A stretch of 64,000 nt of DNA. It comes from Terana coerulea (lineage: Eukaryota; Basidiomycota; Agaricomycetes; Polyporales; Phanerochaetaceae). A program made the position numbers and the translations under genes. The notes under the pieces are model-generated. The model worked only from the letters and a program-made list of their open reading frames with translations. It was not told the origin of the DNA and searched no databases. The stretch lies in assembly GCA_024811115.1 (NCBI GenBank), contig JAKOGH010000835.1:239113-303112 (forward strand). Reading direction: 5' to 3'. The number at the start of each line of letters is the position of its first letter. Within the stretch, counting starts at the first letter, position 1. This document shows positions 44,601-56,500 of the stretch, one piece after another.

Positions 44601-46064
44601 CCGCGGAGACGGACGCCGACGATCGGAAGCACCGGCTCAGCCCGCCGTGGTACGTCGACCTCGGCGGCATTGTCGCCATCGCGATCTGGACCAAGAAAGA
44701 GGAGGACGACATCGACAGCGACCTCCGCCGAGCGCTCAGCGCGCTGGACGACAGCATCAACCAGTTCAAGGCCCTGCAGTCCAGCGGGATCTCCTTCAAC
44801 GGGCACACACAGACGTGGATCGAGATGACGCAGACGGTCAGCAAGAATCTCGGGACGTCTACAACATCCTCACGGGCGTGTGGGGCCAGCTGCTCGGAGG
44901 ACCCCAAGCGGTACGCGCAGCTGATGCAGATGGAGTGGGGCCAGGTTGTCGCCAATGCCAAAGAGGTGCTGAATATCCTGAACCTCGGCAAGCCGTCTTC
45001 CCTAGCCGCGTTTGCGTCTGTGTCCGGTCGGCTTGCCGCTGCACCCGCGGATAGCGACGATATCGTCAAGGCCGCCTCTCCCTCTTCCACGCTTGGGTCC
45101 GGCATTCGAAACCAGGCCAATAGCGCTCAACAAGTCTTCACGAAGCTCGACCAGCTCCTCGTGTCTCCCTACCTGAAGGACATCGTCGGCTACTGGGACG
45201 GCAACGACAAGACTCAGCGCAAGACCCTCTTCGACGTCGTCACGAGCCTGCGCACGGAGTACATCAACATGGTCGCCACGGAGTACAGCACGATCCAGAG
45301 CATCTCCTCGTTCGCGATCCTGCAGAAGTACCGCGCGCAGAACGTCGTCGACGGCACGCTCTCGTCTAAGGACTTCCTACAGTTCACGGCGCAGTCCATC
45401 AGCGCCGCGCTCCAAGGCGGCCGAGGGCACGAGTACCGAGTTCGGCGCCGCGGCGCAGCAGTTCCAGTTCGTGCTCGGCGTCATCGACCAAAACATCTCG
45501 AGCATCACGACGCAGATCAGCAGCCTGGACGACAACATTAGCTCGACGGACAAGGCGATCCGCGACAAGATTATTTGGGTCATCGCGGACACGATCGCGC
45601 TCGCCTTCGCGTCCGCCGCCATCCTCGTTTCCTTCGGCATCGTCGGCCCCATCGCGGGCGCCGTCACCGTCGCGGCGCAGATCGGCACGAGCGCGGTGGG
45701 GACGGCGGCGTCGATCAAGCTCGTGCTCGACTCGCTCGACCTCGCGGACCTCGTGCAGACCGTCTCCGCGCTCAAGGCGCTGCGCGCCAGCCTGCAGGAG
45801 GGCGTTGCGGAGCTCGCGGCCGTGCGCCCGCTCTTCGGCGACGTCGTCGCGGGTGTGAACGGCCTCACGGCCGCGATCACGGACATGCAGGCGACGCTCA
45901 CGAAGACCCTCGCGCAGCTGGGCGTCACCGGGGGCGCCTCCCTCACCCCCGCGAATGCGGGCACGATCAAGGACGCGTGGTCTGCGGTCGAGCAGGACAC
46001 GCAGACTTGGATGGATGTCATCAACGCTCAGGGGATTGACCCCCACACCAAGAGCATTGCTTGA
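41632..46064 (+). CDS. Large two-module alpha-pore-forming-toxin-like protein, copy 1 (frame breaks)
   Basis: Predicted about 1,424 residues, no signal peptide. Exons: 41632-41760, 41818-42129, 42184-43464 and 43515-46064. Layout: helical N-terminus (1-150); beta-rich domain with WSYFSSLP and YWDGHIVAVDD (about 150-420); a long helix; a hydrophobic hairpin of two short membrane-like stretches around a Gly-rich turn (about 565-615); helices ending in AYLDVLNSQGI; then a second helical module with its own hairpin (IIWVIADTIALAFASAAILV) ending in TWMDVINAQGI. Hairpin-in-helical-bundle modules resemble the HBL/NHE/ClyA-like alpha-toxins, by architecture only. Relative to copy 2 there are single-base length differences near 42184, 44858, 44897 and 45416, so as sequenced it is not continuous. 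Confidence 0.75.
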
Positions 46065-46746
46065 TGCTGATATTGTCAAAAGAACTGTTCATTCGTGAGT
46101 ACACTCCGCCTTGTCACTGCGATCGTTGGTCTAATCCGCCCCATGCAGATCATAACATGACTACATATGCTCCTTTCTCCGTTTCTGACTTGGTGTACAG
46201 TAACTGACCGGTGAACATGACCCTGCACTCTCCAATTTTCGACAGCACATGTATATTTGAATGGTCTTCGTCTTGAGAATCTCATGTTCTTTGACGTTTA
46301 TTGAGCTCTTTGCGCGCCCCTGCTGAAAACAGGTAGCTTGCTAACGGAGTGGCCAGACTGTTGCTCTGGTGTAAATAGCTCTGCCAGGGCGCCGACGAAC
46401 TAGCCACTCAACTACTACGGCTGGAACCTGTATACTGCGGCAAGTCTTGAAAACTATACCTCTCCACACTCGACGTCATGAAAATGCCTCAATCATCACG
46501 CTCGTAAGTACCCAGACTCGCAGCTCTGTGGTGTGGCACGGAAGAAGAGGAGGCATTGCGGTAAGTCATGACCACTGCAGCATACGCTCATACAATTGCG
46601 ACTACAGTATTGGTTGCCTCAAGGTTGCCTCTCTGTAAGCGGTCAGCGAACCTATTGAGCTTCGGCTGATTTTTCTGCTAACTGGATCCTTCGTGCTGCA
46701 CTCTGAATTTTGAATGCTGCGACGGACGATCGTCTAGAAACGATAC
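46065..46746. other. Spacer between convergent genes
   Basis: 3' flank of the toxin-like gene; no gene recognised. Confidence 0.45.
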
Positions 46747-47844
46747 TCAGCAAAAAGTCATTCCCATACCCACCGAATTGAAGCTAAAGTGCAAGAAGCA
46801 CGTATCCCGGGCTGCCATGCCCACTTGCGTATTACTCATATATCCTTCTAGCGATAGAAGCCCCCCAATGCAGCAATCTCGCAAGATGTGCCAGACAAAG
46901 GGGGTCTCAAGCGGAAACAGAGTTGTAGGCATTGGGCGTCGTACGTACTTTGGGTCATCTTGGCTCGGATCCCACACGAATTCTAACACGCTCTCCACTC
47001 GCTCGGGAGATTTCATTCTGACCATGCCTTTCCGAATATCTTCCTCGTAAATGACCCCCTGGCAGAGTATTTTGCGTAGATGAGGGTTCTCGGACAATGT
47101 TTCGATAGCTCCGGTCTTCAACGCGTCCTGTGCGAAGATACGTATAGTTCGCAGAGATGAAATATTACGGGCGACAATGGACATATCCACAAGCGGGGGA
47201 TAGCCTTTGCAGAATCGAAGATCTGTCTTCAAATGAGGTAAATGCAGACCGTCGACAAAATTGTGACAAGATGCACACCATTGTATCCCAGCTATTGCGC
47301 ATACAGTTCACAACTGACTCGTGCAAGGCCCTTGCGTTTTGATTGCCTGGCCGGCGAAGGAAATATGTCGTGTGTTGATAGATGTGGAACGCTGTCGGAC
47401 GCAGCAGCGGCAGCGCTTTCTTGATTCCGGTGATGCTGTCACTGGACGTGACCTCCATGTTCACGTACAAGTTCTTCACGTTGGGCATAAGCTTCGCCAG
47501 ACCAAATATCTCTTTACCATAACCACCCTCGAGCCTAAGATTCTTCACCGCCCCTCCGACGCTGGGATTCGCAGTGAAAACGCGAGGAGGAGTTTGGCGT
47601 GCTCTTGTTTGGTGACGACGACAGAGGAGTACAGCAAGGTGGTCAAGATGCGCAGCCAAGATTTGCAGACGAGGAGGAGGCTACTGGGCAAAGCTGTAGA
47701 GTCTGGCTTGGTATAATACACGGAGCGACGGCATTTTAGTCGCATAGAATTGGCGAAGTCGAGGAAGTCGTCTTGATTGTTCAAGAGGATGCCAAGAATC
47801 TCGCGGACGACATCATCAGGCATGCCTTGAGCAGTGACTGTCAT
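46747..47844 (-). CDS. F-box/LRR-like protein, one-base frame break
   Basis: Exons 47844-47279 and 47226-46747. Begins MTVTAQGMPDDVVREILGIL (F-box), then SLLLVCKSWLRILTTLLYSS and VKNLRLEGGYGKE, NVKNLYVNMEV LRR-like elements. Compared with its neighbour at 48673-49631, an A run on the plus strand at about 47577-47580 is one base short, so the first exon is out of frame with itself. Otherwise about 349 residues. The C-terminus (after DDPKYVR) is longer than in the neighbour. SCF adaptor by family; target unknown. Confidence 0.75.
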
Positions 47845-48672
47845 TTTCAAAGCAAGTAGCCAAGGCGAGAGCAAAGCGGGCGAAGGCAGAAAGGTGAAGC
47901 TCGATGTGCGAAGCTGGAAGACTCGCGAGTCTAAAACCGCTTGGAGGGAGAATAGCGTGACAGTTACACATTAGGTCATGTGTGACAGTTACGCGCTAGC
48001 CATTTTCGTCAAGTCATCCCGCACTCCGCCTTGATATCGTTTCATGATGCGCCCGCTTGCCGAAAATATTCGACCGGACGAGCTCAGCACTGTATGCCAT
48101 TTATCCTTTTAAGTCCTCTTTATTCTCGTCCTACATTCCGCACCACTGAGACCGCCTGACGTTGGACCCACTTGGCACTGGGGGAAAGAGTCCTTCTTGA
48201 CAAAACCAACTATACCATACCGTACTCGATAATCATACAACAACAACGCTAGAGCGATCTTCGTTACGACAAGGGCTGTCAACCGTCGCCTAGGCGTGCG
48301 AAGCCTCCAAAGGAACGCTATGCAAATGAGCTGACCTCTGCGGGGCAGCGCTGGTCATCTTGGATACGACTCGCCATTGTCAAGGAGGCATAAGCATAAA
48401 AGGAGTGCTACGGTAACCCGCCCTCAGTGATAAGCCACCAATGTCACACAGCCTAGATATCGGTGGGCTTACCATATATACGGCGGGCAGGGCTAACCTC
48501 CTTGACAGCCTCCCGCGGCCAGGCCATTAGCCAGGTTAAGCAGTTTCGGTTGGTCCTTCTGCTAGCTGGGCAATCCGCGCTGCCCTCTGAGCCCTCGGCG
48601 CTGCGAAACTCGACTGCCTGAAGATAAATGCTCAGCACAAGTTTGTTGTTGCAAGCTACTTGCACGCAGCTG
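47845..48672. other. Spacer between tandem F-box genes
   Basis: The first 200 bp (cgtgacag... cccgcactcc...) are similar to 49730-49830 upstream of the neighbouring F-box gene, so promoters were duplicated along with the genes. The rest has no gene. Confidence 0.55.
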
Positions 48673-49631
48673 TTACAGCATGCGCCAAGTGACGCGGCTC
48701 TTGTATGGAAGGATCACGAGCAGTGAACAGCGTACATACTTGGGGTCATCTTGGGCTGGGTCCCACACAAACTTTATCATTCTCTTCAATCTTTCTGAAG
48801 ACTTCGCGTCGTCCATTCGTTTGCGAATGTCTTCCTCATATACGGCTCCCCGGCAGAGTATCGTTCGGAGATCGAAGTTTTTGGACATTTCCTCAATGCA
48901 TTCGGTCTCCAGTGCATCCTCTGCAAAGATATGTACTGTTCGCAGAGATAATCGCTGGCGAACGACAGCGGCTATTCCTCTTAAACCGTAAAAATGTTCA
49001 CAGAGACACAGATCTGCCTGCAAGTGAGGTTAGCGCCCTCCATGTACAATGCTGTAACATGACACACCATTGTATCAAAATTATTGCGCATACAGTCCAT
49101 GATTAAACCACGTAAGGTATCCGTCTTTCTGTTCTCCAGCGGGCAGCGATAATATGCGCGTCTAAGCAAGTAGAGCGTCGTCGGACGTAGCAACGGCAAC
49201 GCCTTCTTGATTCCGGCAATGCTGTCACTGGACTTGACTTCCACGTTCACGTACAGACTTTTCACATTGGGCACGAGCTTCGCAAGGCTGAAAAGCTCCT
49301 TTCCGTAGCCACCCTCGAGCCTGAGATTTTTCACCGCTCTTCCGACGCCGGGGTTCGCAGTCAAGAACGCAAGGAGGAGTTTAGCGTGTTCTTGGTTGGC
49401 GACAACGACAGAGGAGTATAGCAGCGTTGTCGAGATGCGCAGCCAGGATTTGGAGACAAGTAGCAGGCTGCTGGGCTGGGTTGCAGGGTCTGGCCTGTCG
49501 AAGTGCCCGGAGCGACGGGCGTGTAGTCGCAAGGAGTTCCAGAAGGTAAAGAATTCGTCTGGATTATCCAAGAGAATGCTCAGAATTTCGCGGATAACGT
49601 CGTCAGGTAGAGCTTGAGTGGTGATAAGCAT
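48673..49631 (-). CDS. F-box/LRR-like protein (intact)
   Basis: 302 residues from exons 49631-49068 and 49017-48673. The F-box covers MLITTQALPDDVIREILSIL and SLLLVSKSWLRISTTLLYSS; leucine-rich segments follow (VKNLRLEGGYGKELFSLAKL, VKSLYVNVEV). The second exon carries SLRTVHIFAEDALE and ends after FVWDPAQDDPKYVR plus about 20 residues. Start chosen by alignment to the tandem neighbour; upstream in-frame codons to 49820 are open but not conserved. Likely an SCF substrate adaptor; target unknown. Confidence 0.83.
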
Positions 49632-50293
49632 TTCGGAAGATAATGAGAAGGAAGCTAGAGTAAAATCGACAATTGCAAGTGAGTAGACGGAATTTGCACA
49701 GACGGTGGCCGCTTGGAAAGGAGCAGATGCGTGACAGTCACAAATTATGTCATGTGTGACGGCTGGCCGTCTTCGTCCTCGTCCCGCACTCCATCTTGAT
49801 ATCGCTTCCTGATGCGCCAACTTACGTGAAAGCGCTCGACCTTACACAAGAAACTGACCGTACCCTCCTCAGCGATATAATAGCTGAGAGCCTGCCTATC
49901 CTTGGTTGCGGGATGTTGACGTACTACCCTGAATCTCGATATGGTCTCCACTGGTCGAAGGCGATGAGGCGAAATTAGATCACAGTCAAGGGGGCCAACG
50001 AGTTGTCCAACTTACTCAGCATTACTAGTGCTTAGTGGACCAAAGAGCCCAAGAGCTGCGACGCAATCTGGCACCCATTGCTGAACACTTAGAAACAATA
50101 TTGATGGAGTGATGTCGCGTCAAGCTGACCAAGCTGAAGCTGAAAGATGACAAACATTCTGCATCCATGCTATCCCCTTTCCACCTATGCATCGCCAGGT
50201 AAGTATATAACCTGTCCTTCGTTCCGTATTTCATGCTCATCCCATTCATAACATACGCCACCTTACCAGCAATCATCCCTACCCATCTACGAC
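49632..50293. other. Divergent promoter region
   Basis: Between the minus-strand F-box gene and the plus-strand reductase; contains the duplicated F-box upstream element and the reductase promoter. No gene. Confidence 0.5.
50204..50210 (+). promoter_or_regulatory. TATA box of reductase gene
   Basis: TATATAA 90 bp upstream of the ATG. Confidence 0.6.
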
Positions 50294-51545
50294 ATGCCAG
50301 CTTCGCACAACGCGGTCGCGATCACCGCTTTCCGCACTGTTGAGCTCGTCTCACTGCCCACCCCAGTACCCGGACCGAACGAAGTGCTAATCCGTGTTCG
50401 ATACGCAGCGCTCATGCCGCTAGACGGGTACCAAGTGGATGCTGGCTTCGCACTCGGTCCAGAAGACGTTCCTCGTGTTCTTGGGTTTGCCACTGCAGGA
50501 ACCGTACACAGCGTCGGCGAAGGCGTACCGGATCTTCGTGAGGGTGATCGTGTAGGTCCTTTCTGCTTTGAAGGCGAAGTGCAAGAGCCTAATGCCCTTG
50601 ATAGGTTACCGCATATACCTTCCATGACTCAAAGAACAAGGCTACGCAAGAGTACATGCTTGTGCCCCGCACGCTCATAACCAAGGTACGCCAACCGTTG
50701 TCACTCCCAATTGCGATGGACTGAGCCATGCAAAGGTACCAGAAAGCCTGTCTCTCGAAGAGGCAGCGACGGTACCGGACAACTACACTGCGGCGATGTA
50801 CACCGTCTTCTCCTCGCTCACCTTGGCGTTCCCCGTACCCTCGAGCCTCTTCCCTCCAAGCACGGTAGTCTCGATCCCAGCTCGTGCACCACGGGATTTA
50901 GACGCGCCCGTGCTGGTGTACGGCGCAGGTTCCTCGTCGGGGCAATACCTAGTTCAGGCCTTCCGGCTCGCAGGCTGCACGCACATCTTCGCCGTCGCGT
51001 CGGCGCGGCACCACGCCTTCCTGCACACGCTCGGCGCCACTAAGTGCTTCGACTACCATGACCGCGCACGCCTCGTCTCGCAGCTCCATGAGGCGCAGAA
51101 GATGCACGAGCGCGTGGCGGTAGCCATGGATGCGATCGCGTCGAAGGCGAGCCTTGGGGCGCTGGCAGAGGCGCTCGTACAGGACAGCGAGCAGAGGACG
51201 CAGCTTGCGGTGTTCGTGCCCTTCAAGGACGGCGACCGCGTCTCCAACGGCGCGGACTCGGCGATGCACTTCTCCATCCCAGAGTGGGCCGCAGCGCTCT
51301 TTCCGCCGTCCGCGTCCGTGGACATCCTTCCGATTGCGACCTTCCGCTTGTTCGAGGATACCTTCGCCCGGGACAACTTCCTGCCCGTCATCCTCCCGTA
51401 CCTCCTTGAGACGGGCGCGTTGAAGCCAAACAGGGTAAGGCTGTTGCAGGAGGGCACTGTACTGGAGAGGGTCGAGGCTGGGCTGGAGCTGTTTAGAAAG
51501 AACGAGGTTAGCGGGGACAAGATTGTAGTGGACATGAATGCCTAG
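50294..51545 (+). CDS. Medium-chain dehydrogenase/enoyl-reductase-like protein
   Basis: 381 residues, intact. Exons 50294-50578, 50635-50685 and 50736-51545. N-terminal GroES-like domain (PGPNEVLIRVRYAALMPLDG, then VLGFATAGTVHSVGEGV) lacking the Cys/His zinc ligands of alcohol dehydrogenases; then EEAATVPDNYTAAMYTVF and a Rossmann nucleotide-binding motif (VLVYGAGSSSGQYLVQAFRL) followed by GATKCFDYHD. This is the zinc-independent trans-enoyl-reductase/quinone-oxidoreductase subfamily, usually NADPH-dependent. Such genes often serve secondary-metabolite clusters, but no polyketide synthase or other biosynthetic gene is in this window. Substrate unknown. Confidence 0.9.
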
Positions 51546-51970
51546 AACGTAACACACGACTTGTGGATAATGGTCATAGCGGGCTTGCGAACGTAGCTTT
51601 GTGGCGTCCGGAAGCTGCCGGCACCTGCTGAATTGCGTTTGACCATTTCTCTGGTAGCATAAGCGTCTATATGTATCACATAAAGCCCTAAAACGATTAT
51701 CTATCACAGAATTAGGGCGAGTAAACAAACAGGGAGGAGAACAAACTCACCCCCATCTACGTAAAACCCTGAAACGAAAACCAAAATCCCCAAAAGATAC
51801 CCCCAAAGCCCGTACCTCTCAGGCCCCCAGCCAAGGAAGAGAATCACTGAACCCGGAAAAGACGACCATCTATACTCTAAACTCTATGTCGATATCCTCG
51901 CATCTATCCGGCTTCGTAGGCAGCCAGTCGGCACAATACCGCCGCAGACCTTGTGTTACTAGCACTGAAA
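51546..51970. other. Spacer between convergent genes
   Basis: 3' flanks of the reductase and the F-box gene; A-rich near 51770-51870. No gene. Confidence 0.5.
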
Positions 51971-52907
51971 TTACGGACTCAGCACCTGCACGCGCTGGTC
52001 TGGGCATATACGCACGTCGCTTTGTTCGGACTCGCCGGGATGGGTAACGTACGCGAACATCTTGTGTACATTGTCTGGGACGCCGTGTTTCGCGAGGAAC
52101 GTGTTGATCTGGTCGTTCCGCGCCGCCCCGCGGACGTAAATCTGCTTTAAGCTTGGGTTGGCCATGATCTGGATGAGCTCTGGTGTGGTGTCGCTGTACG
52201 GCCAGAGCCACGCTTGGGCGTCGCGCGTGAAGATGTGAAGCTCTTCGAGAGAGGGCGCGCAGGCGAGGGCGTGGGCAAGCGAAAGCGTCATGGGGAAGTC
52301 GTCGCTCAGATGGACACATTGCTTCATTGAAGGATACACGTCAATGATAGTCTCATACGTGGGCGCAAGGGGGACACACCAGGTTACTCCAACAGTCGTC
52401 TATGCAGCTCTCCAGCAGCTTCCGTGTTTCCACAACGTGTCTGCACGGGACAGCTTGGCGGATATAGAGCGTGGTCGGATTTGTGAGGGGTAGGGCTGCC
52501 TTGAGCGCGCCGTTGCTCCCGGTCGATACGAGGTCCACATCGACAGAGAGATTCTGCACGCGACATGCCAACGTCGCGATTGTGCGCAAGTCCCACTCAT
52601 CTCCCAGCGCCGGGCTCCCCTCTAACCTCAACGACTCAATGACTCCCCCGAGCTCCGGATGCGCCGTCAGGAGGTGCGCAAGGCTCTGCACGTGTTCTGG
52701 CCCGGACAAGACGACATTGCAGTACAGCAGCGGCGCTGCAATTCGGAGCCATCGCCTGCACACGAGCAGTAGCCCGCTGTGCTTCACCCGCGTGCGGTCG
52801 CTGCCGTCCCAGCGCGTCGGGAGACGCAGGAACGCCTCGGTCGGTATCGAGAGGCAGTCGGCGAGGATGGTGTGCAGGAGCTCTTCAGGCAGGACGCTGT
52901 CCGACAT
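51971..52907 (-). CDS. F-box/LRR-like protein (intact)
   Basis: 292 residues from exons 52907-52380 and 52321-51971. MSDSVLPEELLHTILADCLS is the F-box start, LLLVCRRWLRIAAPLLYCNV its second half; then VIESLRLEGSP and VQNLSVDVDLVS LRR-like elements, and CAPSLEELHIFTRDAQAW and NPSLKQIYVRGAARN in exon 2. The intron boundary follows the same position as in the other F-box genes here. An in-frame upstream extension to 53246 is open but unlike relatives. Target unknown. Confidence 0.82.
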
Positions 52908-53578
52908 GACTCTGGGTGAGGAACGGGAGCAGGATAGAAGACAAAGGAACGTACGGTTGTCATGTCCCTGGGAACTCTGACGGGACTTAAGGCGACCGCG
53001 GAGGTTGATGGTCACTGCTTCCACCGCGGCGGTCATGATGTTCCCGGCTATGGCGAGGTCTTGCGCGATATGTATGTAAAGTGAACTTTTTTTCATCGTC
53101 GAGAGATTGCTGAAGACTGACTGGTATGGATAATGTTGTGGAAGTGAGATTGAGCAAGGTGTGCACGCGCAGAGGCTTGTGGTCGACTTGACCAAGTCAG
53201 AAGAAATTCGTGCGAGCCAAGCTGGCTGCTTTGTGGTGAACGCCATCGCGATGACTAAGCGACTGTCTCAGGTCTGAGCTTGGTAAGCTCACACTTGCCA
53301 AGTATAACAAGCACGAGATCAGATTCATACTATAGTACTGAGTACCAGTAAAATGAAAATTCACATATATATGCATCTTTAATAGAAGTTACAGGTGATA
53401 CGGCGTCATAGGCATAGGCATCGCACTGACTGCTACAGGAAGATAAAAAGTCGAGGAAGGAAGGGGGCATATGGAGTCAAGTTGAGCTCTGCATAGAGAA
53501 TAGTGAGTCACATCCCGGCCATCGTGGCGAGAGGGCACATACTAGTACTAACGAGAGGAAGACCGACTTTAGAGCCTA
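52908..53578. other. Spacer downstream of second toxin-like gene
   Basis: Promoter of the F-box gene and 3' flank of the large gene. No separate gene. Confidence 0.45.
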
Positions 53579-56500
53579 TCAAGCGAGGCTCTTCGTGTAA
53601 GGGTTGATGCCTTGAGCGTTGATGACGTCCAGCCAGGTCTGCGCGTCCTGCTCAACCGTAGCCCACGCACCCTTGATAGCATCCGCATCCGCTGGCGTAA
53701 GAGAAGCCGACGCCGTCGTGCCGATTTGCGCCTGCACCCTGGTGAGCGTCGCCTGCATGTCCGTGATCGTCGCCGTGAGGCCGTTCACGCCGGCCACCAC
53801 GTCGCCGAAGAGTGGGCGCACGGACGACAGCTCGGCGACGCTCTTGCGCAGGGTGTCGCGCAGCGCCTTGAGCGCCGACACCGTCTGCACGAGGTCCGCG
53901 AGGTCGAGCGAGTCGAGCACGAGTTTGACCGACGCCGCCGTGGCGCCCGCCCCCACGCCGATCTGCGCCGCGACGGTGACCGCGCCCGCGATGGGGCCGA
54001 CGACGCCGAAGGCGACGAGCAGCGCGGCGGACGCGAAGGCGAGGCCGATCGTGTCGGCGATGACCCAGATGACCTTGTCGCGGATGTTCTTGTCGGCCGT
54101 GTCGATGTTGTCGTCCAGCCCGCTGATCTGCTCCGTAATGTCCGCAATGTTCTGATCGATGACGTCGAGCACGAACTGGAACTGCTCCGCTGCGGCGCCG
54201 AACTCGGTGCTTGTCCCCTCGGCCGCCGTGAGCGCGGCGCGGATGGACTGCGATGTGAGCTGCAGAAAGGCAGCGGGAGACAGCTTGCCGTCGATAACGC
54301 TCTGCGCGCGGTACTTCTGCAGGATCGCGAACGAGGAGATGTTCTGGATCGTGTAGTACTCCGTGGCGACCATGTTGACGTACTCCGTGCGTAGGCTCGT
54401 GACAATGTCGAAGAGGGTCCTGCGCTGGCCCTTGTCGCCGCCGTCCCAGTAGCCGACGATATCCTTCAAGTAGGGCGAGTAGAGGAGCTGGTCGAGTTTA
54501 GTGAAAACTTGCTGAGCGCTCTTGGCCTGGTCTCGAATGCCTGACCCAAGTGTGGAAGACGGGGAGACGGCCTTGGCCACGGCGCGGTTTTCCGAAGGCG
54601 CAGAGGCAAGCCTTGCAGACGCGGACAGCGACGCAAGTACACTCAAGGAAGACTGCTTGCCGAGGTCCAAAATCTTCAGCACCTCCTGGGCGTCGGCAAC
54701 AACTTGGCCCCACTCTATCTGCACCAGCTGCGCGTACTGCTGAGGATCCTCGAGCAGCTGGCCCCACACACCCGTCAGGATGTTGTAGACGCTGCCGAGG
54801 TTCTTGCTGACCGTCTTCGTCATGTCGATCCAGGTCTCCACATGCCCGTCGAATGAGACCCCGCTGGACTGCAGAGCCTTGAATTGAGCGATGCTGTCGT
54901 CCAGAGCCTTGAGAGATCCGTCGATGTCGTTGGTGAGATCTTCCAGCTGCTTCTTCGTCCAAGCCTCAACAGCAAGGGGGGCCGCCGAGGACGATGTACC
55001 ACGGCGGCGAGGGGAGATGCTTCAACTGATCTGCCGCAGACGACTGCGCGGCGCTCCTCGCGTCCTCCTTCGTCTTGATCTGGCGGTCGAGGTCCTGCTG
55101 GTACTCCCGCGCCTGACTGGTGAGGTCCGAAAATTTGTTGTCCGCCAACGCCGCCTTGTGTTGTGCGCTTTCGCACACAGAAACGGCCTGCGCCCGCTGC
55201 TCCTCGAACGCGTCCTTTTCGAACGCAGAAGTGGGGATGGTACGGAAGGACTCGTCCCAGGCCTGGACGCTCTCACTAAGGCCTACGACGTCTGTTAGCA
55301 TCTGCCGGAGGTAGGGACGGACCTCGTCGAGGCTCCCGCCAAGGCCATTGACGTGGCTGACAATGGCGACGGCGGTGTCATCGATGGACGTACGAAGGGC
55401 GGAAGGAAAAGCGCTGGCCTGCGAGAAGGCGCGGTCGCGATGCATCCAGATGTTGGCGGCGGAGCCAAGGGATGGTACGTCGAACCACAACCCGGACGCG
55501 ACAGCGGCATGAGCGGCGTCCGCGATCTCATCAGCTTGGGCGAGGACGGCTTGCTTCATGAGTTTTTCGTAGCGGGGTGCGTCGTGTCGAGCAAGAGATT
55601 GTTGGGCCTGGACAAGGAGCGAGTCGAGGCGCGAAGCGCGCGGCGCCGTGATGTGAGCGGCAGAGCCGTTGGAAAAGCCATTAGGCACGGCGAAGGCAGT
55701 GAGCGTGGAGATCTGGATGCCTTGCTCGTTCAAGACATCGAGATACGTCTGGCAAGCCTCCTTCATTTCCTCTGTCAAGTCTAACGAAGCCTCTATGCTG
55801 CTCTCGTCGAATTCTTGCCACGCAATTTCGATCGCCGTCGCCTCGTCCATGTCCTTGATAGACGAAGCGTTGTTCGCCATACGGCCCCAGAACAAGTTGA
55901 GCGAGCCGTACAGGGAATCCAGATCCGAGAAGGAGCTGACGACAGTCGATAATTCGCTTATCGCCGTGTTGACATCTCGGATCTGACCTTCAGTATTGGC
56001 TATGGCCTCGTTCAACTTCGCGAGTTGGACGCTGAGGGCGATGGTGGCGACGAGGCCGCCGACGAACAGAGCGCCGCCGCCGAGAATGACATTAGGGTTG
56101 GCGGTGACGATGCCTACGACTGCAACCGCAATACCTATAAGGTAGACCCACGACATCCACGACCACTATCGTCACAGTGTGACACATCACGTGAAGAACG
56201 TCAGATAACACGCTAATAGGGTACTTATTGGCCCAAAATTAGAGAATAACCACGACAACAGTACTAGAGCGGTAGATATAGGTGTGTGGTACAATTTAAT
56301 AGCTTTAATCATCATCTGTCTTTGTGAATTGCCCATAGCAAGGCGTTTTGGTTCAGCTGCAACCACTGCGAAGCGGTGTCTCACGGTCCATGATATTAAG
56401 TTGCTTAGCGCACGTAAATCAGGATTCATTCAAAAACCCAGTTTGTGGCCTTGCATTCGTTGTTTTGTGGTCCCCAGCGAGGTTACTCAAATTCTGGCTA

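Noticed and set aside
44133..44828. Arg/Ser-rich readings overlapping the toxin-like gene
   Set aside because: Alternative-frame shadows of GC-rich coding DNA.
54966..56156. A separate protein starting MSWVYL
   Set aside because: The apparent start lies in the MITE and intron; the reading is the fourth exon of the second large gene.
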